Assembly (NCBI RefSeq): GCF_003390915.1
Contig: NZ_QMEM01000001.1
Span: 1,178,001 to 1,242,000, forward strand
Length of the DNA stretch: 64,000 nt
Source: Lewinella sp. IMCC34183
GTDB lineage: Bacteria; Bacteroidota; Bacteroidia; Chitinophagales; Saprospiraceae
Direction: 5' to 3'
Shown here: positions 17,322 to 26,007 of the stretch, one piece after another
Layout of the letters: each line of letters starts with the position of its first letter
How positions within the stretch are numbered: the first letter of the stretch is position 1
Notes under the pieces: model-generated
Database searches by the model: none
Seen by the model: the letters and a program-made list of their open reading frames with translations, nothing else
Told to the model about the DNA's origin: nothing
Program-made: the position numbers and the translations under genes

Positions 17322-18722
17322 TTATTTGCCGATGCAGAAATTGGAAAAAATATTCCCCAGCAGGTCGTCGGTAGTGATCTCGCCGGTGATCTCACCGAGG
17401 TCGCGGAGGGATTGGCGGATGTCCATGGCCACGAAGTCCTGGCTCAGGCCGGTGGCCAGCCCCTCCCCTACCCGCTGCAGGGCGGCATCGGCGCGGCGCA
17501 GGGCGTCGTAGTGGCGGGCATTGCTGAGGATGACCTCCTGCGCGTCTATGCCTCCCTTACCGTCGGTGACTACACCGAGAAGGGTGTCACGCAGGTACTG
17601 CAGGTTACTGCGCTCGCTGGCGATCATGGGAATGAAGCGCTCCTGGGGTACCGACCACTGGCCGGCGTAGTCCTCGCCGAAGTAGTGGCTGTACTTGGTG
17701 TAGGGGTTCAGGTCCATCTTGTTAGCCACTACCACGAGTTCGAGGTCCTCGCGGTAGAGGCGGTCGAGGTCGGCGGCGAGCGTTGCCGGGCCGGTCTCCA
17801 CTACGTCAAAAACGTAGACGAGCAGGTGCCCCACCGCGACCTGTTGGAGGGTTCGCTCCACCCCCATCGCCTCGATGGTGTCCGTCGCGTCGCGAATACC
17901 GGCGGTATCGACGAGCCGAAACTGGATACCCCCGATGTTGACGGCGGCCTCGATGGTATCGCGGGTCGTGCCCGGGATGTTGGAGACGATGGCGCGGTCC
18001 TCGTTGAGCAGCGCATTCAGCAGGGTGGATTTACCGGCGTTGGGGCGGCCGGCGATCACCGTAGACACCCCCTCCTTGATGGCGTTGCCGAGGCGGAAGG
18101 AAGTGGTGAGCGCGTCAATGCGAGTCCGGATGGCGGCGACCAGTTCGGCCAGTTCGGTGCGGTCGGCAAACTCCACGTCCTCCTCGCCGAAGTCAAGTTC
18201 CAGCTCGATCAGGCTGGCGAAGTCGATCAGGCGTTTGCGCAGGTCGTCGATTTCGTGGCTGACGCCGCCCCGCAACTGCCCCAGCGCTACGCGGTGTGCG
18301 GCGGCCGAGCGGGAGGCGATCAGGTCGGCCACGGCCTCGGCCTGGCTCAGATCGAGCTTGCCGTTGAGAAAAGCCCGCTGGCTGAATTCTCCGGGCCCGG
18401 CGGGCCTTGCACCCGCGTCCCCGCACAATTGGAGGATGCGCTGCAGGATATAGGGGCTGCCGTGGCAGCTGATCTCGACGGCGTCTTCCCCCGTATAGGA
18501 GGCCGGCGCCCGGTAGCAGGTCACAACCACCTCGTCGATCGGTGCCCCCTCGGGGTCGAGCAGTTCCCCGAAGTAGGCCCGCCGGGGCTTCGCCGTGAGC
18601 AAGTTGCGGGACGGGAAAAAGGGGTCGACCAGGGTCAGGCTGTCCGGCCCGCTGAGTCGGACGATGCCAATGGCTCCCTCCCCGGGCGGCGTGGCGACGG
18701 CGATGATGGTATCCTGCTTCAT
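17322..18722 (-). CDS. mnmE: tRNA uridine-5-carboxymethylaminomethyl modification GTPase MnmE
   Basis: 466 residues from ATG 18722 (MKQDTIIAVATPPGEGAIGIVRLSG, the family N-terminus). It shows the formyl-THF-binding N-domain, the helical domain, G-domain motifs GRPNAGKSTLLNALL (G1), a DTAGIRD switch and ANKMD (NKxD), and the C-terminal FCIGK motif whose Cys is part of the active site. With MnmG it installs cmnm5U34 on tRNA in the cytoplasm. Its ATG overlaps the stop of the upstream histidine kinase (ATGA), so translation is coupled. Confidence 0.97.
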   Translation of the reverse strand: MKQDTIIAVATPPGEGAIGIVRLSGPDSLTLVDPFFPSRNLLTAKPRRAYFGELLDPEGAPIDEVVVTCYRAPASYTGEDAVEISCHGSPYILQRILQLCGDAGARPAGPGEFSQRAFLNGKLDLSQAEAVADLIASRSAAAHRVALGQLRGGVSHEIDDLRKRLIDFASLIELELDFGEEDVEFADRTELAELVAAIRTRIDALTTSFRLGNAIKEGVSTVIAGRPNAGKSTLLNALLNEDRAIVSNIPGTTRDTIEAAVNIGGIQFRLVDTAGIRDATDTIEAMGVERTLQQVAVGHLLVYVFDVVETGPATLAADLDRLYREDLELVVVANKMDLNPYTKYSHYFGEDYAGQWSVPQERFIPMIASERSNLQYLRDTLLGVVTDGKGGIDAQEVILSNARHYDALRRADAALQRVGEGLATGLSQDFVAMDIRQSLRDLGEITGEITTDDLLGNIFSNFCIGK

Positions 18723-19888
18723 GACGTAGGTTGGGGGGCGCGCGGCAGTACGATGCGGAAGGTGGTGCCCCGGCCCGGCTCGGACGACAGGACGGAAATC
18801 CGGCCCTGGTGGTATTCCTCGATAATGCGCTTGACGAGGCTGAGCCCGAGTCCCCACCCGCGTTTCTTAGTCGTAAATCCGGGATTGAAGACGCGGCGCA
18901 CGTTGCGGGCGGAGATACCCTTGCCGGTATCGGTAATGTCGATGATCACCTTCCCGTCCTTTTCCCGCACGCGGCTGCTGATACTCCCCTGTCCGTCCAT
19001 GGCATCGAGGGCGTTCCGCAGGAGGTTCTCGATCACCCAGTCGAATAGTAGAGAATTGATGGCTACCGGCAGGTTACCGTCGGCGGCCGACGGGAAGTCA
19101 AAGGTGACGCGGCGGGGGGCCCGCTTTTCCATATAGGCGCGGCAATAGTCGAGCTCGGCGTAGATGTTGACGGGTGTCAGCTCGGGCGTGGCGCCGATCT
19201 TACTGAAGCGGTTGGCTACCATTTCCAGGCGGAGTACGTCCTTCTGCAGTTCGCCGGATACCTCCATCAGGTCGCTGTCGTCGCTGTACATCAGGTTGAG
19301 GTGCTCCACCCAGCCCATGATGGCACTGATGGGGGTACCGAGTTGGTGGGCGGTTTCCTTGGCCATGCCGACCCACACGCGGTTCTGCTCGGCGCGGCGG
19401 GCCTGGTTGATGCCGAAGACACCGATCACGACGAAGGTGCCGATGAGGGCCAGCTGAATGTAGGGGAAGAGCCGCAGCTTTTGAATCAGGGTACTGGTAC
19501 CGAAGTACATAAGGCCGCCGTAGGGCATCTCCACGGGAGGCTTACCGTTGGCCTTTAGGTTATCCAGTTGCTCGAGGATGTAGGTGGTGTCACTTTCCCG
19601 GCCGCCCCAGTTGATGGCCTCCACGTATCCCCCGCTTTGCAGGGCCCAGATGGCGGGGATAGTGGTGTTGTTCTCGATAATGGCCTGCTGGGTCGACACG
19701 TCCTCGGCGACGTCGCTGCCGTCGAAGTTGTTGATGTCGCGCATGGAAGCCTCGTAAAAGCGAACGTAGTTTTCCTCGATAACCGACAATTGGTTGGCCA
19801 GGCGGTTGGTGTACCACACGGAAGCCACCACGATCACTCCCCCGACGAGGGCGAGGTAGACGGGCCAGCGGGAGGTAGGGAGGTTCAT
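18719..19888 (-). CDS. Sensor histidine kinase, membrane-bound
   Basis: 389 residues from ATG 19888 (MNLPTSRWPVYLALVGG). Two membrane segments (~8-28 and ~138-158) flank a ~105-residue periplasmic sensor region. The cytoplasmic part has an H-box with His181 (AKETAHQLGTPISAIMGWVE), an N-box (ENLLRNALDAM), DTGKGIS (G1) and a G2 region with KRGWGLGLSLVKRI. The H-box form HQLGTP is common in Bacteroidota orphan kinases. No response regulator is adjacent. It overlaps mnmE by 4 bp. The signal is unknown. An earlier ATG 11 codons upstream exists but would give a polar tail before the first helix. Confidence 0.9.
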   Translation of the reverse strand: MNLPTSRWPVYLALVGGVIVVASVWYTNRLANQLSVIEENYVRFYEASMRDINNFDGSDVAEDVSTQQAIIENNTTIPAIWALQSGGYVEAINWGGRESDTTYILEQLDNLKANGKPPVEMPYGGLMYFGTSTLIQKLRLFPYIQLALIGTFVVIGVFGINQARRAEQNRVWVGMAKETAHQLGTPISAIMGWVEHLNLMYSDDSDLMEVSGELQKDVLRLEMVANRFSKIGATPELTPVNIYAELDYCRAYMEKRAPRRVTFDFPSAADGNLPVAINSLLFDWVIENLLRNALDAMDGQGSISSRVREKDGKVIIDITDTGKGISARNVRRVFNPGFTTKKRGWGLGLSLVKRIIEEYHQGRISVLSSEPGRGTTFRIVLPRAPQPTS

Positions 19889-19991
19889 AGTCGGGTCGTG
19901 GAGGCAGGGTGAACGGGTCAATCACCAGAGGTACGCCGGTACGCGCCAAAGACGGAATCCGGCCCCGGCATATTGTGCGGGCGGGTCCTGG

Positions 19992-20744
19992 CTACACCCC
20001 CGAACTGATGCCCAGGTCCTTGAGGGCCCGCCGGCTCGCCTGTTGCTCGGCGCTCTTCTTGTTGAAGTCCTCGCCGACGGCCATGCGGCGACCGTTGATG
20101 GTCACGGCCACGCGGAAGCGGTCGCGCTTGTCCTGCTTGAACCGCTTGAGGATTTCGTAGTCCACCTTCTGTCCGTTTTTCTGACAATGTTCGAGCAGCT
20201 GGCTCTTGTAGTTGTCGTCGTAGGTTTCGAGGGTTTCGATGTCGACGTAGTCGCGCAGCATCCGCTGCACCACGAAGTGGGTAGTGCCCACGTACCCCCG
20301 CTCGACATAGACGGCCCCTACCAGCGCTTCCACGGCGTTGCCGAGCATGGACCGGGCGATGCGGGTGTTGTTGTAGGTACTGAGGATCTCGTCGAGTCCC
20401 ATATCGTACCCGATGGCGTTCAGGCTCTTGCGCTTGACGATCTTGGACCGCATCTTGGTAAGGAAGCCTTCGTCGGCCGTAGGATACTTCTTGTAGAGGT
20501 ACTCGGCGACGATGGTGCCGAGCACCGCGTCGCCCAGAAACTCCAGCCGCTCGTTGTTCTGCCCGCCGTAGGGTTGCTTGCGGTTGCCATCGTTGCTGCT
20601 CTTGTGGGCGAAGGCAAGCTTGAACACGTTGAGATAGGCCGGGGTAAAGCCCAGCAAACGGCGCAGTCGGCGCGTCAGTTCTTTCTCTTCGGAGAAATAC
20701 CGGTTGTAAATCCTTCGTACGGTCTTTATCACAAGATGAGGCAA
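19992..20744 (-). CDS. rnc: Ribonuclease III
   Basis: 250 residues. The RNase III signature NERLEFLGDAVLG is followed by the second acidic site in GNAVEALVGAVYVERG; a dsRNA-binding domain occupies ~175-245 (DYEILKRFKQDKRDRFRVAV, KKSAEQQASRRALKDLG). It processes rRNA precursors and structured mRNAs in the cytoplasm. The order acpP-fabF-rnc is the classic bacterial cluster; rnc starts 45 bp after fabF ends, without a terminator between. Confidence 0.97.
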   Translation of the reverse strand: MPHLVIKTVRRIYNRYFSEEKELTRRLRRLLGFTPAYLNVFKLAFAHKSSNDGNRKQPYGGQNNERLEFLGDAVLGTIVAEYLYKKYPTADEGFLTKMRSKIVKRKSLNAIGYDMGLDEILSTYNNTRIARSMLGNAVEALVGAVYVERGYVGTTHFVVQRMLRDYVDIETLETYDDNYKSQLLEHCQKNGQKVDYEILKRFKQDKRDRFRVAVTINGRRMAVGEDFNKKSAEQQASRRALKDLGISSGV

Positions 20745-20789
20745 GAGATATACTAGCTTAAAGCGCGAAGTGCTGCCTGTATAACGCAG

Positions 20790-22055
20790 CTATTCGGAAA
20801 ATCGCTTAAAGATAGTAGCAGAGTTGTGACCGCCAAACCCGAAGGTGTTGCTCAGGGCCACCTCGACGGGCCGTTCCACGGCGTGGTTGAAGGTGAGGTC
20901 GAGCTCGGGATCAATGTTGGGATCGTCGGTAACGTGGTTGATGGTCGGCGGCACGAAGCTGTGCTGGATAGCCAGTACGCAGGCGATCGACTCGATGGCC
21001 GAGGCGGCCCCGAGCAGGTGTCCGGTCATGGACTTGGTCGAGCTGATGTTGAGGTCGTAGACGGCATCGCCGAAGGCCAGCTTGATGGCGTTCAGCTCGG
21101 CGGTATCACCCAGCGGGGTGGAGGTACCGTGGGTGTTGATGTAGTCTACGTCCTCGGCGCGCAGGCCGGCGTCCTTGAGGGCGTTCTCCATGGCCAGTTT
21201 GGCGCCGATACCCTCGGGGTGGGGTGCCGAGATGTGGTAGGCGTCGGAGCTGGCGGCGTAGCCGGCTACTTCGGCGAGGATGGTAGCCCCGCGGGCCTGA
21301 GCGTGCTCGAGGCTCTCGAGGACGAGCGCGCCCGCGCCTTCCCCGAGAACGAATCCGTCGCGGTCCGCGTCGTAGGGACGGGAGGCGGTCGCCGGGTCGT
21401 CGTTGCGGGTGCTGAGGGCCTTCATGGAGTTGAAGCCACCAATGGCAACCTTGGTGATCACGGCTTCGGAACCGCCGGTGACCATCACGTCGGCGCGGCC
21501 GAGGCGGATGTCGTCGGCCGCGGCGGCCAGGGCGTGCCCCCCGGAGGCGCAGGCGCTTACGGTAGCGTAGCTGGGGCCGCGCAGGTTGTAGCGCATACTA
21601 ATGTGACCGGCGCCCATGTTGGCGATCATCCGGGGGATCATGAAGGGGTTATAGCGGGGGGTACCGTTGCCGGCGTCGTGGATCTCGATCTGTTCCTCGA
21701 GGGAGCGCAGGCCACCGATGCCGCTGGCCCAGATGCAGCCGGCCCGGTCGGCATCGACGGCAGCGGTGGTGTTGCCTTCCGCATCGAGGAGGCCGGCCAT
21801 CTCCAGGGCTTCGCTGGCGGTGTAGAGCGCCATGAGGGTATAGCGGTCCTGCCGGCGGGCCTCGCGTTTGTCCACGCGGGTGGAGGGGTCCCAGTCCTTG
21901 ACCTCGCAGGCAAACTGCGTTTTAAAGGGTTCGGCGTCGAACTGGGTGATGGGGCCGGCGCCGCTGGCGCCGGTACGGAGACCTTCGAGGTACTCGGGGA
22001 CGGAATTGCCAATGGCGGTCAGGGCGCCAATGCCGGTGATGACTACTCGCTTCAT
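20790..22055 (-). CDS. fabF: 3-oxoacyl-ACP synthase II (FabF/KAS II)
   Basis: 421 residues. The catalytic triad is visible: Cys169 in TVSACASGGHAL, His in NTHGTSTPLGD and His in TKSMTGHLLGA. It elongates acyl-ACP with malonyl-ACP in fatty acid synthesis in the cytoplasm. It lies between acpP and rnc; an intrinsic terminator separates it from acpP, so fabF is probably made by read-through or at a lower level than ACP. Confidence 0.98.
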   Translation of the reverse strand: MKRVVITGIGALTAIGNSVPEYLEGLRTGASGAGPITQFDAEPFKTQFACEVKDWDPSTRVDKREARRQDRYTLMALYTASEALEMAGLLDAEGNTTAAVDADRAGCIWASGIGGLRSLEEQIEIHDAGNGTPRYNPFMIPRMIANMGAGHISMRYNLRGPSYATVSACASGGHALAAAADDIRLGRADVMVTGGSEAVITKVAIGGFNSMKALSTRNDDPATASRPYDADRDGFVLGEGAGALVLESLEHAQARGATILAEVAGYAASSDAYHISAPHPEGIGAKLAMENALKDAGLRAEDVDYINTHGTSTPLGDTAELNAIKLAFGDAVYDLNISSTKSMTGHLLGAASAIESIACVLAIQHSFVPPTINHVTDDPNIDPELDLTFNHAVERPVEVALSNTFGFGGHNSATIFKRFSE

Positions 22056-22080
22056 GGTATAGCTGTGGCTGATAGGGCTA

Positions 22081-22126
22081 AAATAAAAACCGCCGCCCGC
22101 TACCTGGAGGGGTAATCGGGCGGCGG
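22081..22126 (-). terminator. Terminator/attenuator between acpP and fabF
   Basis: On the minus strand a perfect 10-bp stem (22117-22126 with 22090-22099) is followed by a T-rich run (22081-22089). It would end most acpP transcripts before fabF and so set a high ACP:FabF ratio. Confidence 0.85.
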
Positions 22127-22147
22127 CGGGAAAACGGCGGCGGAGCG

Positions 22148-22387
22148 TTACTTCTCCACGCTGCTTTCTAGGTAGGTCACGGCCTGGCCGACGGTCTGGA
22201 TGTTTTCCGCCTGCTCGTCCGGGATGCTGATGTCAAATTCTTTTTCGAACTCCATGATGAGTTCGACGGTGTCGAGGGAGTCGGCGCCCAGATCGTTCTG
22301 GAAGCTGGCATCCTTCGTGACTTCAGATTCGTCAACGCCGAGCTTGTCAACGATGATCTGCTTTACTTTTTCTTCAATACTTGCCAT
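22148..22387 (-). CDS. acpP: Acyl carrier protein
   Basis: 79 residues, highly acidic, with the phosphopantetheine attachment Ser37 in [16 protein letters not shown]. It carries acyl chains for fatty acid and lipid A synthesis. It is the first gene of the acpP-fabF-rnc cluster, with a good promoter upstream and a terminator just downstream. Confidence 0.98.
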   Translation of the reverse strand: MASIEEKVKQIIVDKLGVDESEVTKDASFQNDLGADSLDTVELIMEFEKEFDISIPDEQAENIQTVGQAVTYLESSVEK

Positions 22388-22421
22388 AGTGGGAGGTGGC
22401 TTTTGTGATTTAATGCGGCCG

Positions 22422-22453
22422 CAAAGAAAGCCCGAAAGGTTTACTTACGCAAG
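22422..22453 (-). promoter_or_regulatory. acpP promoter: CTTG-N20-TTTCTTTG
   Basis: On the minus strand CTTG (22450-22453) and TTTCTTTG (22422-22429) are exactly 20 bp apart, matching the Bacteroidota TTTG-N19-21-TAnnTTTG layout with one change in the -7 box. The transcript start is expected near 22417, about 30 nt before the ATG. Confidence 0.6.
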
Positions 22454-22530
22454 TTCTGCGACATTCTCGCCCGGCCGGCCGGCAAGGTAACACTTCACGG
22501 CGCAACCGCAAGGATTTACCACCACTCCCC

Positions 22531-23088
22531 TTACCAGCGCAGCCCCAGGGAAAGTACGAGCCGCCCCGGTTTCTCCCCGCTGCCGTCCGGAAAGTGCGTG
22601 GTGAAGGCCCGCAGGTAATCGACGCCCAGGGATACGAAATCCAGGTATAGCCGTACGCCCGCCCGCCCGTTCCAGTGCAGGTCGGGGTCGGTACTCAGGT
22701 TGGTATCGTCGCCCAGCACCAGCCCCGGGGCAATGGCCACGTGCGGTACCAGGTTGATGTCGAAGTCCGGCGTAAGCAGGCGATACGCCACGCCTAGCGG
22801 CACGTAAAGCCGGTGGTAGGCCAGCCCGTCACCCGCAGGGCCGTCGTAGCTGCCCGCCCGGTACAGCACCCCGGCAAGCGGGGCCCACTGCCCGGAGCCG
22901 AACAGGAGATCGACACCCCCCACCCAGTCGGAACTTTCGTACACCTCTACCGCATCGACCGGCGATACGAAAGTGAGCCGTTCCGTGCCGGTGAGCAGGC
23001 CGCCGTAGGGGTTATACTCAATCTGAGCCGGGAGGGCGGAACCGCTGAGGACGGTTACGACGTATAGAATTAGGCGGAAGGGGGACAT
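22531..23088 (-). CDS. Small outer-membrane beta-barrel protein, unknown role
   Basis: 185 residues with signal peptide (MSPFRLILYVVTVLSGSALPAQ) and alternating hydrophobic/polar strands throughout (GVDLLFGSGQWAPLAGVLYRAG, YRLLTPDFDINLVPHVAIAPG, GRAGVRLYLDFVSLGVDYLRA), ending in the outer-membrane-type LSLGLRW with a final aromatic. It is probably an 8-strand barrel. No specific family was recognised. Divergent from porV. Confidence 0.7.
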   Translation of the reverse strand: MSPFRLILYVVTVLSGSALPAQIEYNPYGGLLTGTERLTFVSPVDAVEVYESSDWVGGVDLLFGSGQWAPLAGVLYRAGSYDGPAGDGLAYHRLYVPLGVAYRLLTPDFDINLVPHVAIAPGLVLGDDTNLSTDPDLHWNGRAGVRLYLDFVSLGVDYLRAFTTHFPDGSGEKPGRLVLSLGLRW

Positions 23089-23280
23089 ACGTGGGGGGTT
23101 ACGGTGAGCGATACTCGCTGGAGTAACCGTAATTTGCCCTGCGGTTTCACCCCGGCCCGGGGAAATCTAAGCCGCCCGTCCAAAATAAGGCCACGTCCGG
23201 CCGCGTTTGGGTGGTCTTACCTCCGCGCGGCGGCCGGCCCCCGGTCTGCCCGCTACTTACGTCGGAACTTCAATCAATTT

Positions 23281-24486
23281 ATGAAACAACTACTGTCTAC
23301 CCTTCTCTGCCTGGCCTTCGTTTGCGCTACCGGCCCGTCCGCGTACGCCCAGATCGGGGCCTGTGTCCAGGGCCCCAACGGCGCCATGCAACCCGGCACC
23401 GGCGGCCCCTGCGTCAATACGGTTGTTTCCGCAGTGCCTTTTCTGCGTATTGCCCCCGACGCCCGCGGTGCCGCTATGGGCGACGCCGGCGTCGCCCTCA
23501 GCCCCGACGCCAACGCCATGCACTACAACGCCAGCCGCCTGGCCTTCTCCGAGGAGGACCTGGCCCTCAGCGCTACCTACACCCCCTGGCTGCAGGCCCT
23601 GGGCCTCAACGACGTTTACCTGGCCTACGTCAGCGGTTTTAAGAAGCTGGACGAGAACCAGGCCCTGGGCGTAAGCCTTCGGTACTTCAGCCTGGGCGAC
23701 ATCCAGTATACCGACGAGAATAACACCTCGCTGGGTACCGGCAAGCCCAACGAATTCGAGATCGCCGCCTCCTACGCCCGCCGCCTTACCCCGAACCTGG
23801 GCCTGTCCATCACCGGCAAGTACATCAACTCCAACCTGGCCTCCGGCCAGCAGGTACAGGGCCAGATCATCGAGGCCGGCCAGGCCGTTGCCGCCGACAT
23901 CGGGGTCAACTACCGCAGCGAGCCCATCGGCCCCAGTGGCAACATCCTGTCGATCGGCGGCGCCATCACCAACGTCGGTAATAAGATCGCCTACACCCTG
24001 GATACCATCCGCGACTTCCTGCCCGCCAACCTGGCCGTGGGTGCCGCCTACACCTTCAACCTCGACCAGTACAACCAGATCACCATTACCGCGGAGACCA
24101 ACAAGCTCCTCGTCCCTACCCCCTGCAACGGTACCGCCAACTGCCCCCGCACCCAGTCCCAGATCGACGATCTTTCCCCGATTTCGGGTATCCTGACCAG
24201 CTTCAGCGACGCACCGGACGGCTTCGACGAGGAACTGCGCGAGTTTACCTTCAGCGTGGGGGCGGAGTACTGGTACGCCCAGCAGTTCGCCGTGCGGGCC
24301 GGGTACTTCCACGAAGACCAGACCAAGGGCGGTCGACGCTACCTCACCACCGGACTTGGCCTGAAGTACAATATCTTCGGCATCAACCTTAGCTACCTGG
24401 TGCCCACCAGCAACCAGCGCAACCCCCTCGACAACACCCTGCGCTTCAGCCTGCTGTTCGATTTTGGTGCCGACGTGCAGCCCTAA
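23281..24486 (+). CDS. porV: Type IX secretion system outer-membrane protein PorV
   Basis: 401 residues from ATG 23281 with signal peptide MKQLLSTLLCLAFVCATGPSAYAQ; a longer frame upstream lacks a signal. PorV-family features: the VPFLRIAPDARGAAMGDAGVA segment, ANAMHYNASRLAF, WLQALGLNDVYLAYVSGFKK, and the FadL/UPF0164-like 14-strand barrel ending RNPLDNTLRFSLLFDFG. PorV shuttles T9SS cargo from the Sov translocon to the attachment complex at the cell surface. Three cargo proteins with sorting domains lie within this window (1432, 29137, 32307). Confidence 0.92.
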   Translation: MKQLLSTLLCLAFVCATGPSAYAQIGACVQGPNGAMQPGTGGPCVNTVVSAVPFLRIAPDARGAAMGDAGVALSPDANAMHYNASRLAFSEEDLALSATYTPWLQALGLNDVYLAYVSGFKKLDENQALGVSLRYFSLGDIQYTDENNTSLGTGKPNEFEIAASYARRLTPNLGLSITGKYINSNLASGQQVQGQIIEAGQAVAADIGVNYRSEPIGPSGNILSIGGAITNVGNKIAYTLDTIRDFLPANLAVGAAYTFNLDQYNQITITAETNKLLVPTPCNGTANCPRTQSQIDDLSPISGILTSFSDAPDGFDEELREFTFSVGAEYWYAQQFAVRAGYFHEDQTKGGRRYLTTGLGLKYNIFGINLSYLVPTSNQRNPLDNTLRFSLLFDFGADVQP

Positions 24487-24543
24487 CGATTCGGTATAAT
24501 TCCCACCCATGGGGGATAAAAACAGAATCATGGGGTTGTAAAA

Positions 24544-24574
24544 GCGAAATTTCTGCTATTTCGCAATATATTTG
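24544..24574 (+). promoter_or_regulatory. Hairpin plus -7 element TATATTTG before the DUF1015 gene
   Basis: A perfect 7-bp stem GCGAAAT/ATTTCGC (24544-24564) abuts TATATTTG (24567-24574), a clean TAnnTTTG match. The hairpin could end porV transcripts or act as an operator over the promoter. Confidence 0.5.
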
Positions 24575-24726
24575 AACCACTGCACGTATATTGCAGCAGA
24601 CTCACAGCGGCTTCCCGCCGCTTCCGAAGAATTTTTATAACTGGGGTTTAGTTCAGGAAAGGTGTGGCACTTGTGCCGCGCCTTTCTCTTTTTCGGCGGC
24701 CAGCACTTAATTTTCCGGCCTACCTC

Positions 24727-25761
24727 ATGCCCTACCTGCTGCCCTTCCCCCGCTTTTTTCACCCTGCCCCCGGCATCACGGAAGCATTGCCCGTCACCCG
24801 CCACGGCATCCGGAACCTGTCCCCCTTCCCCTTTACGGGCACCGATGGCCCCGTCTTCGCCTCGCTGACCATCCGGAACGGAGATACCGGTCGCACCGCG
24901 CGCGGACTCTGCGGCCTCCTGCCCGCCCGCTGTTTCACCAACGGAAGTGTCCTGCCCCACGAACGTACTCTCACTTCCCGCCTGGAGCGGCAACAGCGGT
25001 TGGTAGCCAGTGACCGCGGTGCCCTGGGCAAGCCGGTCCTCCTTACGGTCCCTACGCTGCCGCAGGCCGCCCCGGCGGATGAACCGGATGCGGAGCAGGT
25101 CATCTTTTACGGCGACAATCACCTCTACCGCCTACGCAGCAGCCCGGGTCATGGTACCGACCCGCTGGATTTGCCCGGTCCGCTCGTGATCGCCGACGGT
25201 CACCACCGGGCGGAGACGCACGCCCTCCTCGCCGCCGGCGGCAACGCCGAATGCGCGTTCATCCCCGTAGTCGTCGTCGGTGCCGACGAACTGACCATCG
25301 GGACCTTCCTGCGGCTGATCGACCCCGGCGACCGCCCCTTTGCCGACCTGCTGGCGAGTCTCGCCGATCATTTTACGGTCCGCCCCCTTCCCCGAGCGCT
25401 GCCCCCCACCGGCCCCCACCACTGGCTGCTGAGCTACCGCGACCAGTACTTCGCCCTCCACCGACCCGAAACCCGTAGTATGGATACCGACTCCGGCTGG
25501 ATCAACCAGCACATACTACCCGCCGTCTTCGGCATCACCGACACACGCACCGACTCCCGCATCACCTCCGTCGACCCGCCCCCCCTGGCCGATAGCGAGG
25601 TATTCTTTGACCCCACCGATGACGACAAAATCAAACTGCTAGGCTTCCCCCTGGCCCGCGATCGTTTCTTTTCGGAGGTCGCGGAAGGACGTACCCTGCC
25701 CCCGAAGAGCACGCGCTTCGAGCCGCGGGTGCCTAGTGGATTGCTGGTTTGGATCCCTTGA
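24727..25761 (+). CDS. DUF1015 family protein
   Basis: 344 residues from ATG 24727 (MPYLLPFPRFFHPAPG, the expected DUF1015 opening). The family hallmark ADGHHRAETH lies at ~160, and the C-terminus LPPKSTRFEPRVPSGLLVWIP matches the conserved xPPKSTYFxPKxxSGLV ending. It is shorter than the usual 410-450 residues, with contracted regions near 100-150. DUF1015 proteins are often next to serA/serC, but not here. Biochemical role unknown. Confidence 0.85.
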   Translation: MPYLLPFPRFFHPAPGITEALPVTRHGIRNLSPFPFTGTDGPVFASLTIRNGDTGRTARGLCGLLPARCFTNGSVLPHERTLTSRLERQQRLVASDRGALGKPVLLTVPTLPQAAPADEPDAEQVIFYGDNHLYRLRSSPGHGTDPLDLPGPLVIADGHHRAETHALLAAGGNAECAFIPVVVVGADELTIGTFLRLIDPGDRPFADLLASLADHFTVRPLPRALPPTGPHHWLLSYRDQYFALHRPETRSMDTDSGWINQHILPAVFGITDTRTDSRITSVDPPPLADSEVFFDPTDDDKIKLLGFPLARDRFFSEVAEGRTLPPKSTRFEPRVPSGLLVWIP

Positions 25762-25764
25762 TTG

Positions 25765-26000
25765 GTACGTTGGTGCGTTGCTCCTCGCTGCGCTCGGGTG
25801 TGTATAGCTGGATCACGCACGCCCGGTCTTTGTACCTGCCGCCCGTCGCGGGAGAGCAGTATCCGGTACACCGTTGGCTTGTGTACGCAATGCATACATG
25901 CAAAGTCGCGTAATCAGCGACCAGGAACCCCACACACCCGAGCGTAGCGAGGGACATATCGCAGGGGCAATAACGCACCAATTCAGTAATGCACCAACCC
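25765..26000. repeat. Inverted-repeat-flanked non-coding element
   Basis: Spacer between convergent genes. An 18-bp inverted pair (CTCGCTGCGCTCGGGTGT at 25787-25804 against ACACCCGAGCGTAGCGAG near 25936-25953, one mismatch) is enclosed by a second pair built on TTGGTGCGTTR (near 25773 and 25972). This nested inverted structure of about 230 bp with no coding capacity resembles a MITE- or REP-type element. Confidence 0.55.
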
Positions 26001-26007
26001 ACCAACC

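Noticed and set aside
24490-24520. Hairpin CCCACCCATGGGGGA after porV as terminator
   Set aside because: Short, imperfect stem without a T-run; the 24544-24564 stem is the better candidate.
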